Origin: CAZMCC01 sp964564695
GTDB lineage: Bacteria; Planctomycetota; Phycisphaerae; Phycisphaerales; UBA1924
Assembly (NCBI GenBank): GCA_964564695.1
Contig: CAZMCC010000007.1
Span: 3,221-67,220 of the forward strand
Reading direction: 5' to 3'
Length of the DNA: 64,000 nucleotides
Shown here: positions 45,402 through 55,041 of the stretch, one piece after another
Layout: every line of letters starts with the position of its first letter
Position numbering within the stretch: position 1 is the stretch's first letter
Notes under the pieces: generated by a model
What the model was told of the DNA's origin: nothing
Database searches by the model: none
Seen by the model: only the letters and a program-made list of their open reading frames with translations
Made by a program: the position numbers and the translations under genes

Positions 45402-46356
45402 ATGGTCGATCTCGTCTCGATCACCTGGGTCACGTGGCTGCTCACCGGTCTTGGCGCCGGCTTGCTGGCCGTGTGGTGTATCGGCCGCGGCGGCAGGGGA
45501 CTGCGGCACTGCCCGACGTGCCACTACGACCTCCGGGGCACGGCGGGACTCACGTGCCCCGAATGCGGCAACGTTGCGCCCAGCGAGGGGGCACTGTTTC
45601 GGCGGCGCCGCCGGCGGCGCCGATGGCGGCGCCTCGGGATCGCCTTCCTGGCACTGGGCGTGACCGCTCTCCTCCTCAACCCCAACCGGCGCGACGGCTG
45701 CGCGTTCGAGCGTGCCCGATTCTGCGCTCTGGGCATTGGCCGCACGCTTCGATGCCGACCTTGCCGCAGAGATCAACGCGGTTCAAAACACGCCGCCTTG
45801 CCGATGGGAGAGGGCACTGCGATCACGCCAACATATCGCGGAAGTTCGGCGCACCATCACGCGCCTTCCCGCCCAGGTCGTCTTTGGTCTCTATTACAAC
45901 GCGCCGACCGACACAAAGCCTCGCCTTGTTGTCCGTGGCCTGCTCGAAATCGCCGAACAAACGGCGAGTCTCAACTTGTTGCGGGAAGCGGCGATCCTCG
46001 CTCTCCGCCGCTACGCGCCCATCGATGCCGGCGCGCGGGATCGAGTGCGACGCCTCGTGCGGGCGGGGCCGGGCCAGATATGGCTGGCCTGTTTCGTCAT
46101 TCTTCAGGTATCCACCGTGGATCGTGCGGACCTTCGAGATGTCGTCCTCGCCGGACTCGAACATTCGGAGTGGAAGGTTCGCTGCGAGGCGGCCTGCTGG
46201 CTCGGTTACCAGGACGCGGGCGGGGCGTTTGCGCTGGAGAGGCTTGAAGCAGCGCGCGCGAACGACCCGGACGAGCAGGTGCGCCACTGCGCAGAGCAGG
46301 CGATTGCCCGCATTCGACAGGGACTGTCCGGCGCCGGTCCCGCGGGCGGGCGCTGA
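45402..46356 (+). pseudogene. Zinc-ribbon/HEAT-like membrane protein, frameshifted
   Basis: The first part (45402 to about 45706) encodes a transmembrane helix, the zinc ribbon CPTC(HYDLRGTAGLT)CPEC and a second hydrophobic segment ending NPNRRDGCAFE. The second part, in the +1 frame from about 45712 (PDSALWALAARFDADL) to 46356, encodes helical HEAT-like repeats. The paralogue at 46467 has both parts in one frame, with the matching junction RRDGWAALAP...VIWPALGFL. A one-base indel near 45705-45712 therefore splits this gene. A GTG at 45712 could start the second part as a separate product. Confidence 0.6.
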
Positions 46357-46454
46357 CCCGCCGCTTGCGCGGACGGGCTCGTTCAGGCCGCCGCCGCGCT
46401 CATCACCGCATCGCCGCTTCCATCTGCCACTTCTCCGACGACTCCGACCACCGG

Positions 46455-46460
46455 TACACT
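46455..46460 (+). promoter_or_regulatory. -10-like hexamer TACACT, 6 nt before the zinc-ribbon/HEAT gene
   Basis: GGTACACT precedes the GTG at 46467 by 6 nt. It is the only plausible signal for this start. Confidence 0.4.
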
Positions 46461-46466
46461 GCCGCC

Positions 46467-47453
46467 GTGAGCTGGCTTGAGTGGATCACGCTCGCGGGCT
46501 GGATCGTCGCCGGGATCGGCGCGGCCGCGCTTGTCGTGTGGATCATCGGGCGCAGCGGCACGCACCTGCGCCGCTGCCCGAAGTGCCGTTATGACCTGAG
46601 CGCCACGCCGGGGTTCACCTGCCCTGAGTGCGGCGTGACGGCGCGCGACGAGCGGGCCCTGCGCCGACGCCGGCGCAAGCGATCCCTGAAGTGGACCGGC
46701 GTGGTGCTGGGCGCCATCGGGCTGTCGATGGCGGGCACCGGCCTCGTGCGCCGCGACGGCTGGGCCGCGCTCGCGCCAGATTGGGTCATCTGGCCCGCCC
46801 TGGGATTTCTCGGCCCCGATTCCCTCGATTCGATGATTACCAGCCTCGAATCGGCGCGCCTCGGCGCCGCGCCGGCGTCGACCGTCGTTCTGGGAGGGCA
46901 GACGGTGCGGTCTCGCACGGGCGGCCCCAAGCCGTTGCGGTGGGAACGCCTTCTGCGGGCCCGGCGCTGCGTCACCCGGCTTGAAGCGGATGAGATCGAC
47001 ATCGACGGAGCGATCTCGCGCGATGCGAGGCTGCTTGGACCAGAGTCCCGCCTCGTGGCCGACCGGGTGCTCGACCTGGTCGAGGGGCTCAGCAGCGAGC
47101 AGTGGATGAACGCTATTGGGTGCCTCCGGGGGTTTTATCCGTTTGACGAACGGGTACTCCGGCGCATCCGGCCGCGATTCGCGAGCTTTGATGACAAGAC
47201 GTGGCTCCTCGCGTTCGACCTCGTGTGCCGCAATTCCAAAGCCACGCCAGTGCTGCGCGAGGATATGTTGGCGGCACTCAACCGAACATCACCGGAGGCT
47301 CGAGCGAACGCCGCGTGGTACTTCTACGACCTCACGCCGCTCACGGCGGAGGAAGTGAAGAAGCTCGAAGTTCTGCGTGACGCCGACACGGACGCGCTTG
47401 TGCGTGGGCGCGCGGGAGCGACACTCGCGCGGCATGAACTGTCACCACGGTAA
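46467..47453 (+). CDS. Zinc-ribbon membrane protein with HEAT-like C-terminus
   Basis: 328 residues from GTG 46467. A transmembrane helix (about 6-28), zinc ribbon CPKC(RYDLSATPGFT)CPEC, a basic linker (RRRRRKRS), a second helix (about 76-92), then about 220 mostly helical residues with HEAT-like spacing (WLLAFDLVCRNSKATPVLREDM, RANAAWYFYDLTP). Such repeats bind proteins. It is the intact paralogue of the preceding frameshifted gene. Unknown function. Confidence 0.7.
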   Translation: MSWLEWITLAGWIVAGIGAAALVVWIIGRSGTHLRRCPKCRYDLSATPGFTCPECGVTARDERALRRRRRKRSLKWTGVVLGAIGLSMAGTGLVRRDGWAALAPDWVIWPALGFLGPDSLDSMITSLESARLGAAPASTVVLGGQTVRSRTGGPKPLRWERLLRARRCVTRLEADEIDIDGAISRDARLLGPESRLVADRVLDLVEGLSSEQWMNAIGCLRGFYPFDERVLRRIRPRFASFDDKTWLLAFDLVCRNSKATPVLREDMLAALNRTSPEARANAAWYFYDLTPLTAEEVKKLEVLRDADTDALVRGRAGATLARHELSPR

Positions 47454-47475
47454 CGCCCCACGGGCGAACCGCGCC

Positions 47476-48552
<1,077 letters not shown>

Positions 48553-48587
48553 GTGGCGTGTCCCTTCGAAGTGCTCTTCTGCCTCGA

Positions 48588-48622
48588 CCCTAGTCCCTGA
48601 CCCCTGGCCCCTGATCCCTCTA
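48588..48622. repeat. Heptamer tandem repeat CCCTNNN x5
   Basis: Five 7-bp units: CCCTAGT, CCCTGAC, CCCTGGC, CCCTGAT, CCCTCTA. It lies 36 bp upstream of the moxR-type start and resembles the STRR heptamers of cyanobacteria. Confidence 0.75.
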
Positions 48623-48663
48623 TTCACCGTATTCGTCGGTTCGTTCGGCCGGGTGCGTCAGGT

Positions 48664-48710
48664 CCAAACAAAAACAGAGCCCCTGCCGACGTGCGAAATC
48701 GGCGGGGGCC
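48664..48710 (-). terminator. Rho-independent terminator after the PDZ gene
   Basis: On the minus strand a stem GCCCCCGCCGA/TCGGCAGGGGC (48679-48709) is followed by TCTGTTTTTGTTT. It lies about 70 bp past the stop of the PDZ-domain gene and shields the MoxR gene from read-through. Confidence 0.8.
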
Positions 48711-48780
48711 CGGCCCAGAGGGTGCTTGGGCGATGGGTTCGGTTACCGCCGGGGACCCTGCCCCGGTGGATGGGTGGCTG

Positions 48781-50094
48781 TTACGGCCGGTCCTTGGTCT
48801 TCTCTTCGAGGAGCTTCTCGAGCATCCGCTCGAGGCGGTCGAGCCGCTTCTCGAGGTCGGCGTTGCGGTCCGACCGCTTCTCCATCTGGGCGGCACGATC
48901 GGTCAGCGTCTTGGCGAGAATCTCTGCCCTGACGGCCGCATCCGCCGCGGCCTGCGCCTGATCACGCTCGCGGGCCCGGAGCTCTTCGAGCCGGATCAGC
49001 GGGACCATCGAGGGGTCGGCGGCGGGACGCCCCGGCTCCGGGGCGACAAGGCCCATGTAGCGGTTCTGCCCGCCCCCGCCGCCCGCCGCGGCGGCGAGCT
49101 CGGCTTCGACCATGATCCTGCGCATCTGCTCTTCGTCGGCGTGGCCGCCGGCGACGCGCCACTGCTGCGTGCTGCCGAAGGCGTCGGCGACGACGTTCAC
49201 GCTCTCGACCTGGGCCTGGGAGAGCCGGTCGGACGAGTAGGGCTCGACCTTGACCGTCACGTCCTTCTGCTGGCCGTGCTGCAGGATGGTCAACTGGATG
49301 TTGTCGCCGGGGTTGAGGGTGCGCAGGACCTTGCGGACATCTTCGGGGCCGGCGGGCGACTTGCCGTTGACGCGCAGGACGATGTCGTAGACGCCGATGC
49401 CGGCGGAGCCGGCGGGCAGGCCCTGGTATACGCCGGAGAACATCGTGACCTCGCCGGGCTTGAGGCCGAAGTGGCCCAGCAGGGACGAGTCCGGCTCGGA
49501 GAGGTTGACGCCGATCATGACCTTGGGCGGCGCCATGTCTTCGGCCGCGCCGACCGCGCGGGCGTAGGTGAGCATCGAGGGCGCGGGGGTGGGGGTGGGG
49601 GGAGCGGGCGGAACCGGCGCCGTCGGGGCCAGTGCGGCCGCGGCCTGGCCGCGACGCATGCGCGTCTGCACGAGCGGCGCCGACACGGCGTGCGGTGTGC
49701 GGGGCGTTGCGATGAATGTCGCGGCGGGCGTGGTCGAGGCGACCCGCTGAATCGTCGCGACGACGTCGCCGTCGGCGTCGAGGATCTCGTAGCGGTCCTT
49801 GCGGACGCGCACGCGATCGGTGGGGATGTCCTTGCCGTCGACCTGCGCGCTCTCGACCTCGCCGTCGACGATCGTGATCGTCGCGGATGTGCCGTCCTCG
49901 ATCTGGGTGATGACCTGGCGGTCGTCGGCGTCCTTGGTGGTGCTCGCGGAGCCCGCGACGCTGGGGGAGAAGAACACGGTGGCGGCGCCGGTGGCCGGCG
50001 CGCTCTGGGCCGACGCCGGGACGGCGCCGGTCAACTGGGCCAAGGCGGCCCCCGCGATCGCGATCACTCCGCAACTGGCCTTGCTCACGTTCAT
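48781..50094 (-). CDS. Exported PDZ-domain protein with C-terminal coiled coil
   Basis: 437 residues from ATG 50094, with GAGGAG 9 nt upstream. A signal peptide ends at PASAQS. An unassigned beta-rich region (about 45-120) and a Pro-rich linker precede a PDZ domain (about 195-285: MIGVNLSEPDSSL, GLPAGSAGIGVYDIVLRVNGK, LRTLNPGDNIQLTIL). The last 60 residues form a charged coiled coil (LEKRLDRLERMLEKLLEE). No protease domain is attached, so it may act as an adaptor in the periplasm. It lies downstream of the sigma/anti-sigma pair and ends in a strong terminator. Confidence 0.82.
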   Translation of the reverse strand: MNVSKASCGVIAIAGAALAQLTGAVPASAQSAPATGAATVFFSPSVAGSASTTKDADDRQVITQIEDGTSATITIVDGEVESAQVDGKDIPTDRVRVRKDRYEILDADGDVVATIQRVASTTPAATFIATPRTPHAVSAPLVQTRMRRGQAAAALAPTAPVPPAPPTPTPAPSMLTYARAVGAAEDMAPPKVMIGVNLSEPDSSLLGHFGLKPGEVTMFSGVYQGLPAGSAGIGVYDIVLRVNGKSPAGPEDVRKVLRTLNPGDNIQLTILQHGQQKDVTVKVEPYSSDRLSQAQVESVNVVADAFGSTQQWRVAGGHADEEQMRRIMVEAELAAAAGGGGGQNRYMGLVAPEPGRPAADPSMVPLIRLEELRARERDQAQAAADAAVRAEILAKTLTDRAAQMEKRSDRNADLEKRLDRLERMLEKLLEEKTKDRP

Positions 50095-50189
50095 GGCTAT
50101 GGACTCCTCAAAGAGATTGCTGATCCGCCCCCGCACACACACGTTCGGACGCGCGAAGCGCGCCGGCCCGTCATTTTGAATTGCGCCCG

Positions 50190-50873
50190 TCAGTCGCCCG
50201 AGCCGCGCTGCGCCGGCATCGAGGTCCGCACCAGCACCGGCGCGCCCGACTCGCGATGCCCGACCCGGTACATGTCCGTCACGACGCGGCGCTCAACCAC
50301 CTGACGCACGTACGTCACTTCGCATCCGCTGCCGTCCGTGCGCGGCACTTCTGAGATCACGACGCGCCCGGGGACCTCCCCGACCACCACGCCGTCCTCC
50401 TTGCCCTTGCGCACGTATTCGTCCCACGCGTCGTCGGTCGAGACCAGGCGGATGTTGCCGCCGGTCTCGGGCTTGCTGACGAGCCCGTCGCCTGGGCGCG
50501 CCGCCCGCGGCGCAAACATGCCCACGCCCCAAATGATCGCAACGCTCGCGGCAGCAGCCCAGCCGGCCCACGGGGCGATCCGCGCGATCACGCCCTCGCC
50601 GCCCGACCGCCGACGCTCGCCGGGAAGCCCGACGCGCTCGGCCGTGCGGACGCTCTCGCCCACCGCGATCGACAGCACGGCCTGGTCCCGCTGCGCCTCG
50701 GCCAGCGCCCGCCACAGCCCGCCCGCGCCGCGACCGGCGATGTTGCGGAAGTCCTCCCAGTCGCGCTCGCTCGCTTCGCCGTCGACCAGGCGGCTGAGCA
50801 GCAGCTCGCCGCGGACGAGCGGGTCGTTCCCCTCGTCGGCCTGGCGGATGTTGTTGATGTTGTCGTCACTCAT
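50190..50873 (-). CDS. Anti-sigma-factor-like single-pass membrane protein
   Basis: 227 residues. The ATG at 50873 overlaps the sigma-factor stop (ATGA at 50870-50873), so the two are translationally coupled. The N-terminal cytosolic part (about 1-95) has LLSRLVDGEASERDWEDF, like the zinc-less anti-sigma domains. One transmembrane helix lies at about 106-124 and a periplasmic tail follows (about 125-227). No HxxxCxxC zinc motif is seen. I infer that it holds the ECF sigma factor at the membrane until a signal arrives. Confidence 0.78.
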   Translation of the reverse strand: MSDDNINNIRQADEGNDPLVRGELLLSRLVDGEASERDWEDFRNIAGRGAGGLWRALAEAQRDQAVLSIAVGESVRTAERVGLPGERRRSGGEGVIARIAPWAGWAAAASVAIIWGVGMFAPRAARPGDGLVSKPETGGNIRLVSTDDAWDEYVRKGKEDGVVVGEVPGRVVISEVPRTDGSGCEVTYVRQVVERRVVTDMYRVGHRESGAPVLVRTSMPAQRGSGD

Positions 50874-51526
50874 GATCGTTCCTCGAACTTTCTCGCCATC
50901 GCTCCCGCAGCCCCCCCAGCCCCCGCAGCCCCCCCCGCATCCTCGGCCTTCACCTGCTCGGTGACGGCCAGCTCCCGCAGCATCCGCCTCCCCCGTGCGA
51001 TCCTCGTCTCCACCGTCGTCTCGGGCAGACCCAGCAGCTCGCCGATCTGCCGGTAGCTCATCCCCCGGATCGCCTTGAGCAGCAGCGGCTCGCGGTAGCC
51101 CTCTTCCAATCGCTCCGCCAGCGCCAGCAACCGGCGACCGTCTTCGAGCGTCGCGCTCGAGGATGCCCCGTCGCGCCGCTCTCGCTCTCCCAGTCCCTCG
51201 CGGTGGCGCCCGGCGGCGTTCCACCACGTCCCCGGGCGCACACGGCGTCCGCTCGTGCGGGCGAGGTTGATCGCGACCGTCCGCAGCCAGGGCTTGAACG
51301 CCCCCGGATCGCGGACCTCCCCGATCCGGCTCACGAGCACCCGCGCGACCTCTTGGAGCAGGTCGTCCACGTCCGTCTCACGCGGCTTGTGGGCCAGCAG
51401 GACCACCGCCACCCAGCGACGGTGCTCGTGCCACAACGCCTCGAGCGCCCGGCGGTCGCCCGCCAAGGCCCGTTCAAAGTCGACGGCGTCCGTCGTCCAG
51501 CCCTGGGTCGTCACCGGCGCCTCCAT
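50870..51526 (-). CDS. ECF-type RNA polymerase sigma factor
   Basis: 218 residues. Region 2 (about 20-90: LWHEHRRWVAVVLLA, DVDDLLQEVARVLV, FKPWLRTVAINLAR) and region 4 (about 135-190: YREPLLLKAIRGMSYRQIGELLGLPETTVETRIARGRRML) are clear, with the short linker of ECF factors. The C-terminus has a Gly/Ala-rich tail (AGGAAGAGGAAGA) encoded by a C-rich tandem repeat at about 50905-50940. It is coupled to the anti-sigma gene. The PDZ protein downstream may belong to the same envelope-stress unit. Confidence 0.92.
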   Translation of the reverse strand: MEAPVTTQGWTTDAVDFERALAGDRRALEALWHEHRRWVAVVLLAHKPRETDVDDLLQEVARVLVSRIGEVRDPGAFKPWLRTVAINLARTSGRRVRPGTWWNAAGRHREGLGERERRDGASSSATLEDGRRLLALAERLEEGYREPLLLKAIRGMSYRQIGELLGLPETTVETRIARGRRMLRELAVTEQVKAEDAGGAAGAGGAAGAMARKFEERS

Positions 51527-51718
51527 GCCCCCCCCACGACCCCACCGCCATCCACCACGCGTCCCAGGGGATACCTACTGGGATGCCCCGGGACTGGTTT
51601 TCCGTCAGCACCCGAGCACCCACCGGGCCGCTTTGCCCAATAGTCCGGATACCCTGCCTTCCCCCCCCGTTCCGCCCCTTCCCGGCCCACGGGCCGCGGC
51701 TGAGCCCACCCGCCCCCG

Positions 51719-52744
51719 ATGGCCGATTCCCCCACAAACCCCGATCGTCGCGACCAGCTCGGCCTCGAAATGCCGTTCGGCGACCACCTGGAAGATCTCC
51801 GGCGCCGGCTGATGTTCGCGCTGATCGGGATCGTCCCGCTCTTCGTGGCGGCCCTGTTCGTGGGGCCGTGGTTCGTGCAGATGCTGTTCGAGCCGGTGCT
51901 CTCGGCGCTCGAGAAGAGCGGCAACCCGCCGAACATGCGGGCCGGGCTCTTCGAGTTCTTCACGTCGTACGTGAAGGTGGCCCTGGTGCTGACGATCACC
52001 GTCGGCCTGCCGTGGGTGCTGTTCCAGGCGTGGAAGTTTGTGGCCCCCGGGCTGTACGCGCACGAGCGGCGGTTCGCGTACCTGCTCGTGCCGATGTCGG
52101 TGATCCTGTCGCTCGTGGGCGTGGTGTTCATGTACCGGGTCATGCTCCCGGTGGTCGTGGCGTTCTTCATCGCCCTGAACGCCGGCGTGCACGGGCGCGC
52201 GAGCCCGATTGTCGAGCAGTTCGACGCCGCGCCCGCGATGACCATTCCGACGTACGAGGGCGATCCCGCCAACCCGGTTGCCGGGCAGATGTGGGTGAAC
52301 CGGGTGCTCAACCAGTGGCGCATCGCGCTGCCCGACAAGGAGGGCGTCATCACCATCTGGTCCAGCTCGCTCATCCGGGGGGACCAGCTCCTCCGCCAGG
52401 AGTTCGGCGTCAAGGAGTACATCGACATCGTGTTCGACTTTGCTCTGGCGTTCGCTATCGCGTTCCAGGCCCCCGTCGCCGTGCTGCTTTTGGGCTGGGC
52501 CGGCATCATCGAACCCGCGTTGATGAAGAAGTACCGACGGCACGCGATCATGGTCTGCACCGTGGTCGGCGCCATCCTCACGCCCGCGGACCCGATCTCG
52601 ATCTTCCTGCTCGCGATCCCGCTGTACCTGCTCTACGAGCTGGGCCTCGCGATGCTCCGCTGGCTCCCCGCCGACCGCGTCGCCCGCGGCCTGGGCATGC
52701 GCAACACCCACGAGCCCCACGAGCCCGAGGCCTCCGGCCCGTGA
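51719..52744 (+). CDS. tatC: Sec-independent translocase subunit TatC
   Basis: 341 residues with six transmembrane helices. The signal-peptide-binding site is conserved: HLEDLRRR at the N-terminus and the FVAPGLYAHERRF loop with its glutamate (about residue 116). The second periplasmic loop (about 152-236) is unusually long, roughly 80 residues against about 25 in E. coli, and hydrophilic. The C-terminal tail is extended. TatC recognises twin-arginine precursors with TatA/B, neither of which is in the window. The stop overlaps the tadA start (GTGA). Confidence 0.94.
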   Translation: MADSPTNPDRRDQLGLEMPFGDHLEDLRRRLMFALIGIVPLFVAALFVGPWFVQMLFEPVLSALEKSGNPPNMRAGLFEFFTSYVKVALVLTITVGLPWVLFQAWKFVAPGLYAHERRFAYLLVPMSVILSLVGVVFMYRVMLPVVVAFFIALNAGVHGRASPIVEQFDAAPAMTIPTYEGDPANPVAGQMWVNRVLNQWRIALPDKEGVITIWSSSLIRGDQLLRQEFGVKEYIDIVFDFALAFAIAFQAPVAVLLLGWAGIIEPALMKKYRRHAIMVCTVVGAILTPADPISIFLLAIPLYLLYELGLAMLRWLPADRVARGLGMRNTHEPHEPEASGP

Positions 52745-53250
52745 GCCCCGCGCCCGCCGATGCCGCCGCGACACCGATCGACCTCGCGATGATGGGCCGC
52801 GCGCTCGAGCTGGCGCGTGCCGCGGGAGCGGCCGGCGAAGTCCCTGTTGGCGCCGTCGTCTACGTCACCGCCGACGTGGGGGGGGCACGCATCGTCGGCG
52901 AGGCCGGCAACGAGCGCGAGCGCACGCAGGACCCCTCGGCCCACGCTGAGCTGCTCGCCCTCCGCCAGGCCGCCGCGACCCTGGGCACCTTCCGCCTCAC
53001 CGACTGCACCCTCGTCGTCACCCTTGAACCCTGCCCGATGTGCGCAGGTGCCGTCGTGAACGCCCGCGTCGGGCGCCTCGTCTTCGGCTGCACCGACCCC
53101 AAGGCCGGCGCGTGCGGCACGCTCATGTCGATCACCACCGACCCGCGCCTCAACCACCGTGTCACGCCCATCGGCGGAGTGATGGCCGAGGAATCGGCCG
53201 CGCTGCTCCGCGACTTCTTCAAGTCACTCCGCGCCGGCGGCGGTGCATGA
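52741..53250 (+). CDS. tadA: tRNA-specific adenosine deaminase (TadA-type)
   Basis: 169 residues from GTG 52741, which overlaps the tatC stop. It has the cytidine/deoxycytidylate deaminase zinc site: SAHAELLAL (His plus catalytic Glu) and LEPCPMCAGA (two Cys). GAVV, FGCTDPKAGACGTLM and RLNHRV are typical of TadA, which converts A34 to inosine in tRNA-Arg. The first 15 residues are an extra Pro/Ala extension. The zinc-ribbon gene follows with an ATGA overlap, so the three genes form a tight operon. Confidence 0.9.
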   Translation: MSPAPADAAATPIDLAMMGRALELARAAGAAGEVPVGAVVYVTADVGGARIVGEAGNERERTQDPSAHAELLALRQAAATLGTFRLTDCTLVVTLEPCPMCAGAVVNARVGRLVFGCTDPKAGACGTLMSITTDPRLNHRVTPIGGVMAEESAALLRDFFKSLRAGGGA

Positions 53251-53660
53251 TGCTCCGCGGGATCGAAGACTCTCGCGGCAGGATGCGCTCGGTCTTCCCC
53301 GTCGCCGTGTCGTGGGCGAACGACCCCAAGGGCGCGCCGACGCCCGCGCGGGCCGGGCTGGGCCGGCTCATTTCCATCGGTGTCCCCGTCGCCGTGCTCA
53401 TCGTGCTGGCGGTGGGCTTCACGACGGTTTCGCGGAGCCCGGCGCTGCTCGCCGTGGGAGTCGCCGTCGCCGGCGTCCTGGGCGCATCGCTGGTCTGGAT
53501 GACCAGGTCCATGGGCAGCCCCGCGCCCACGTACGACGCGTTCACGGCCCTGCTCGCCAACGACTTCTGCCCCGGCTGTGGCTACGGCATCGGCGACATC
53601 CGCCCCGAGCACGACGGCTGCACGGTCTGCCCCGAGTGCGGGGCCGCGTGGCGGCGCTGA
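53247..53660 (+). CDS. Small membrane protein with C-terminal zinc ribbon
   Basis: 137 residues from ATG 53247, overlapping the tadA stop by ATGA. Two hydrophobic segments lie at about 42-60 and 65-82, then a C-terminal zinc ribbon with CPGC...CPEC and a 20-residue loop between the pairs. It belongs to the same loose group as the genes at 19.2, 36.1, 45.4 and 46.5 kb, though the ribbon is at the other end from most of them. Function unknown. Confidence 0.65.
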   Translation: MMLRGIEDSRGRMRSVFPVAVSWANDPKGAPTPARAGLGRLISIGVPVAVLIVLAVGFTTVSRSPALLAVGVAVAGVLGASLVWMTRSMGSPAPTYDAFTALLANDFCPGCGYGIGDIRPEHDGCTVCPECGAAWRR

Positions 53661-53679
53661 CCGGCGGGGGCAGTGGGGG

Positions 53680-53685
53680 TACCGT
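53680..53685 (+). promoter_or_regulatory. -10-like hexamer TACCGT, 8 nt before mutM
   Basis: GGTACCGT precedes the ATG at 53694 by 8 nt without a Shine-Dalgarno, so mutM may have its own leaderless transcript inside the operon. Confidence 0.4.
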
Positions 53686-53693
53686 CGTCCGTC

Positions 53694-54644
53694 ATGCCCG
53701 AGCTCCCCGAAGTTGAGTGCGTGCGCCGGTCGCTCGAGCGGCTCGTCCTGGGCGCGCGGATCGTGGGTGTCGACGTCCGACGCTCCGACATCATCGCCCG
53801 TGCCGGCGCCGATGCTCCCACGGGCCGTGCCCGCGCCCGGCGCAAAGCCGGCGCATCCGCACGCATCCCCCGCGCCGAACTCCTCGTCGGCAGCGTCGTC
53901 ACCGCAGTCCTTCGCCACGGCAAGCAGCTCGCCCTTATCGGCGACGCCCACGGCGTCCCGCACGTCCTCATGGGCCACCTCGGCATGACCGGCCACTTCA
54001 TCCACGCCCGACGCACCGAGGCCCTCTCCGAGACCGACCACGTGCACGTCGTGTGGCGCCTCGCCGTGCCCGCCAGCGCGCCGGACTGGACCCATCGCCT
54101 CGCCTTCCGCGACCCGCGCCGCTTCGGCGGGCTCACCACGTTCCCCAGCGCCAGCGCGCTCGAGGAGCACTGGTCCCACATCGGCCCCGACGCGCTCACG
54201 ATAACCCCCGACGCCCTCGCCGCCGCGGCCGGCGCATCGTCCCGCGCGATCAAGGCTTTGCTCCTGGACCAGCAGGCCATCGCCGGCGTCGGCAACATCT
54301 ACGCCGACGAGGCCCTCTTCGACAGCCGCATACGCCCAACCACTCCCGCCCGCGCGCTCGACGCACCCGCGCTCACCCGCCTCGCCGCGGCGATCCGCAG
54401 CATCCTCGCCAATGCGATCGACGCCGGCGGCTCCACCGTGCGCAGCTACACCGACGCCGACGGCGCCCGCGGCGCCGCACAGAACTCCCACCGCGTCTAC
54501 GGCCGTGCCGGGGAGGCCTGCGTCACCTGCGGCGGCGTCCTCGCCTCCGGCCAGGTGGCCCAGCGCACGACCGTCTGGTGCCCCACATGCCAGCCCGCCG
54601 TCCCAGTCCGCCGGGCCCGAACGCGGGGGCGCTTGTCCACATGA
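53694..54644 (+). CDS. mutM: Formamidopyrimidine-DNA glycosylase (MutM/Fpg)
   Basis: 316 residues. The catalytic N-terminus PELPEVE is exact once the initiator Met is removed (Pro1 nucleophile, Glu2). The catalytic Lys in RHGKQLAL, the H2TH region with GVGNIYADEALF, and the C-terminal zinc finger (CVTC...CPTC) are present. It excises 8-oxoguanine and other oxidised purines. An insertion rich in Ala/Arg (about 37-62) separates the first strands and is not usual in Fpg. The last codons contain the DnaA-box-like TTGTCCACA. Confidence 0.95.
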   Translation: MPELPEVECVRRSLERLVLGARIVGVDVRRSDIIARAGADAPTGRARARRKAGASARIPRAELLVGSVVTAVLRHGKQLALIGDAHGVPHVLMGHLGMTGHFIHARRTEALSETDHVHVVWRLAVPASAPDWTHRLAFRDPRRFGGLTTFPSASALEEHWSHIGPDALTITPDALAAAAGASSRAIKALLLDQQAIAGVGNIYADEALFDSRIRPTTPARALDAPALTRLAAAIRSILANAIDAGGSTVRSYTDADGARGAAQNSHRVYGRAGEACVTCGGVLASGQVAQRTTVWCPTCQPAVPVRRARTRGRLST

Positions 54645-55041
54645 TCCGGTGTCTCCCGGGCGCCTTCGGGTCCGCTCGCTCCCGCGGAAAGTCCGAGCGG
54701 TCCTTCCTCTTCCCCTCTTCTCTTCTTACAGATCTAAAGATGATGGTGATGAATAGCAGGGCTTGGTGGACTGTGGAGTCTCGGCGTGCCAGCGGCACAC
54801 GAGGCGGCAATTCTCGATGATTTCTCTCTCCCGGCCACCCGGAGCAACCTGTCGCTTCGCGTGTCGGGTTGTCTCGGCCAGAGTGGTCCTGGGCGCCAAG
54901 TCCGGGTCACCCGCCCAACCGCCTGTCGGCCCCCGCCCCGGGGCCAAGCGCCGCTGCCAACTGCCGGGCGCTTATCCACAGCGAGTCCCCGCGCCAAGCG
55001 CCACCCCGATTCACCCTTGTTCACGGGAGAAACCGTCGCAA
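54633..55041. other. Candidate replication origin between mutM and dnaA
   Basis: About 400 bp without a gene, downstream of both mutM and dnaA. It holds a perfect DnaA box TTATCCACA (54972-54980), a one-mismatch box TTGTCCACA (54633-54641) and a weak TTGTTCACG (55017-55025). A pyrimidine tract (54700-54730) is followed by an AT-richer GAT-repeat stretch (54728-54757), a possible unwinding element. Only two good boxes are visible, so the call is tentative. Confidence 0.4.
54672..54730 (+). terminator. Possible terminator after mutM
   Basis: A 7-bp stem CCGCTCG/CGAGCGG (54672-54678, 54694-54700) with a 15-nt loop is followed by a T- and C-rich run. The stem is short, so the call is weak. Confidence 0.3.

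Noticed and set aside
54728..54757. GAT-repeat stretch as a DnaA-trio
   Set aside because: The spacing and triplet register do not match the described 3'-[GA]A[TA]-5' repeats well enough to call.
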